From NCBI GenBank assembly GCA_024641835.1, contig JAHECH010000322.1:1-5683 (forward strand): 5,683 nt of DNA. The letters are read 5' to 3'. The position numbers and the translations under genes are program-made. The notes under the pieces are model-generated. The model was given only the letters and a program-made list of their open reading frames with translations, was not told the DNA's origin and ran no database searches. Source of the DNA: Deltaproteobacteria bacterium (lineage in GTDB: Bacteria; Desulfobacterota; DSM-4660; Desulfatiglandales; HGW-15). Shown in pieces: positions 5,179-5,683 of this stretch (position 1 is the stretch's first letter; every line of letters starts with the position of its first letter).

Positions 5179-5683
5179 ATGGACTCTAAGAGTCCGTTTC
5201 AAACCGATTTTGGACAGCAGTGGATAGAGATATCAATCGACATTCACCCAACAGCCCACGAGGCTGTGAGCGCTTTTCTTTTCGAACTCGGCTGTGAGGG
5301 CGTCATTAACGAGGATTCAACGATCAAAGCCTACTTCTCCGCCCCAGAAGACATAGAACCCATCCAAGAAACTCTCCGCGTTTTTCTCCATGAATTGGGA
5401 GAGATCTTCCAGCAAGTGGAATCTCCTGTTCTGAAGGTCAGCCGAATCGAAGATCAGGATTGGAGCATTGAATGGCGTGCGTATTTCCGTTCGGAGCGCA
5501 TCACCCCCAGGCTCATCGTCGTCCCTGCCTGGGAACCCATCCCCGTCGAACCCGGTCCCCAGCTGATCCGCGTCGATCCGGGGCCGGCCTTTGGTACGGG
5601 CCAACACCCCACGACACGGATGTGTCTCGAATCCATGGAAAAGTTCCGCACGGATAAGCCCTGGACGATGCTTGACATCGGCA
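5179..5683 (+). CDS. prmA: Ribosomal protein L11 methyltransferase PrmA, 3' end missing
   Basis: The first 168 residues of PrmA, which trimethylates ribosomal protein L11 using S-adenosylmethionine in the cytoplasm. The N-terminal L11-recognition domain begins WIEISIDI (15-22) and continues ELGCEGV. The linker and catalytic entry show DQDWSIEWRAYF (93-104) and the family hallmark RVDPGPAFGTGQHPTT (131-146); the usual Met or Leu after PG is Pro here. The window ends in SAM motif I, MLDIG (164-168). Family members are about 290-310 residues, so a little over half is present. The ATG at 5179 is the only reasonable start: an in-frame TAG lies 9 bases upstream and the next Met is residue 148. The RBS is weak (AGGT at 5171-5174, 4 bases away). 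Family assignment is secure from the motifs. Confidence 0.9.
   Translation, partial: MDSKSPFQTDFGQQWIEISIDIHPTAHEAVSAFLFELGCEGVINEDSTIKAYFSAPEDIEPIQETLRVFLHELGEIFQQVESPVLKVSRIEDQDWSIEWRAYFRSERITPRLIVVPAWEPIPVEPGPQLIRVDPGPAFGTGQHPTTRMCLESMEKFRTDKPWTMLDIG

Noticed and set aside
4836..5231. 11-base direct repeat TGGATAGAGAT at 4836-4846 and 5221-5231, the second inside prmA
   Set aside because: The match does not extend and gives no support for a duplicated prmA start; chance is a sufficient explanation.

Overview
The window is a bacterial chromosomal segment with all genes on the + strand and moderately GC-rich, Shine-Dalgarno-led coding sequence. A stand-alone SCP2-type thiolase paired with a DUF35 protein, plus foldback intergenic repeats of a style I associate with Desulfobacterota, suggests an anaerobic deltaproteobacterium (sulfate reducer or syntroph). 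This is an inference from gene content and repeat style. No 16S rRNA or other phylogenetic marker is present to test it.

Layout. (1) 2-937: the 3' part of a CNNM/DUF21 membrane protein with paired CBS domains; its start lies before the window. (2) 944-1846: a cysteine-rich soluble protein of unknown function, 6 bp downstream and probably co-transcribed. (3) 1842-1987: an imperfect foldback repeat with terminal inverted repeats; its left end supplies the stop codon of gene 2. (4) 2035-2940: a winged-helix plus nucleotidyltransferase-fold protein of unknown substrate. (5) 2941-3151: an intergenic region with a perfect GC hairpin, a strong sigma70-like promoter and a leader that could fold. (6) 3152-4321 and 4324-4755: a thiolase and a Zn-ribbon/OB-fold DUF35 protein, tightly coupled and expected to form one enzyme complex. 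(7) 4756-5178: a 423-bp gene-free region dominated by a second foldback element with 40-bp arms (4880-5106). (8) 5179 to the window end: the N-terminal half of PrmA, ribosomal protein L11 methyltransferase.

How the genes work together. Only the thiolase-DUF35 pair is a clear functional unit: the thiolase carries the catalytic Cys/His residues, and the DUF35 partner is the kind of subunit that stabilises such thiolases or helps channel their acyl-CoA substrates. Nothing else of a beta-oxidation pathway lies in the window, so the substrate cannot be read from context. The CNNM gene and the cysteine-rich gene may share a transcript. The nucleotidyltransferase-like gene and prmA are each separated from their upstream neighbours by repeat-bearing DNA.

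Most interesting: two unrelated MITE-like foldback elements within about 3.3 kb, one forming the end of a gene; a diverged nucleotidyltransferase fused to a winged helix; and an unassigned cysteine-cluster protein. I found no CRISPR array, tRNA, rRNA, transposase or recognisable defence system.
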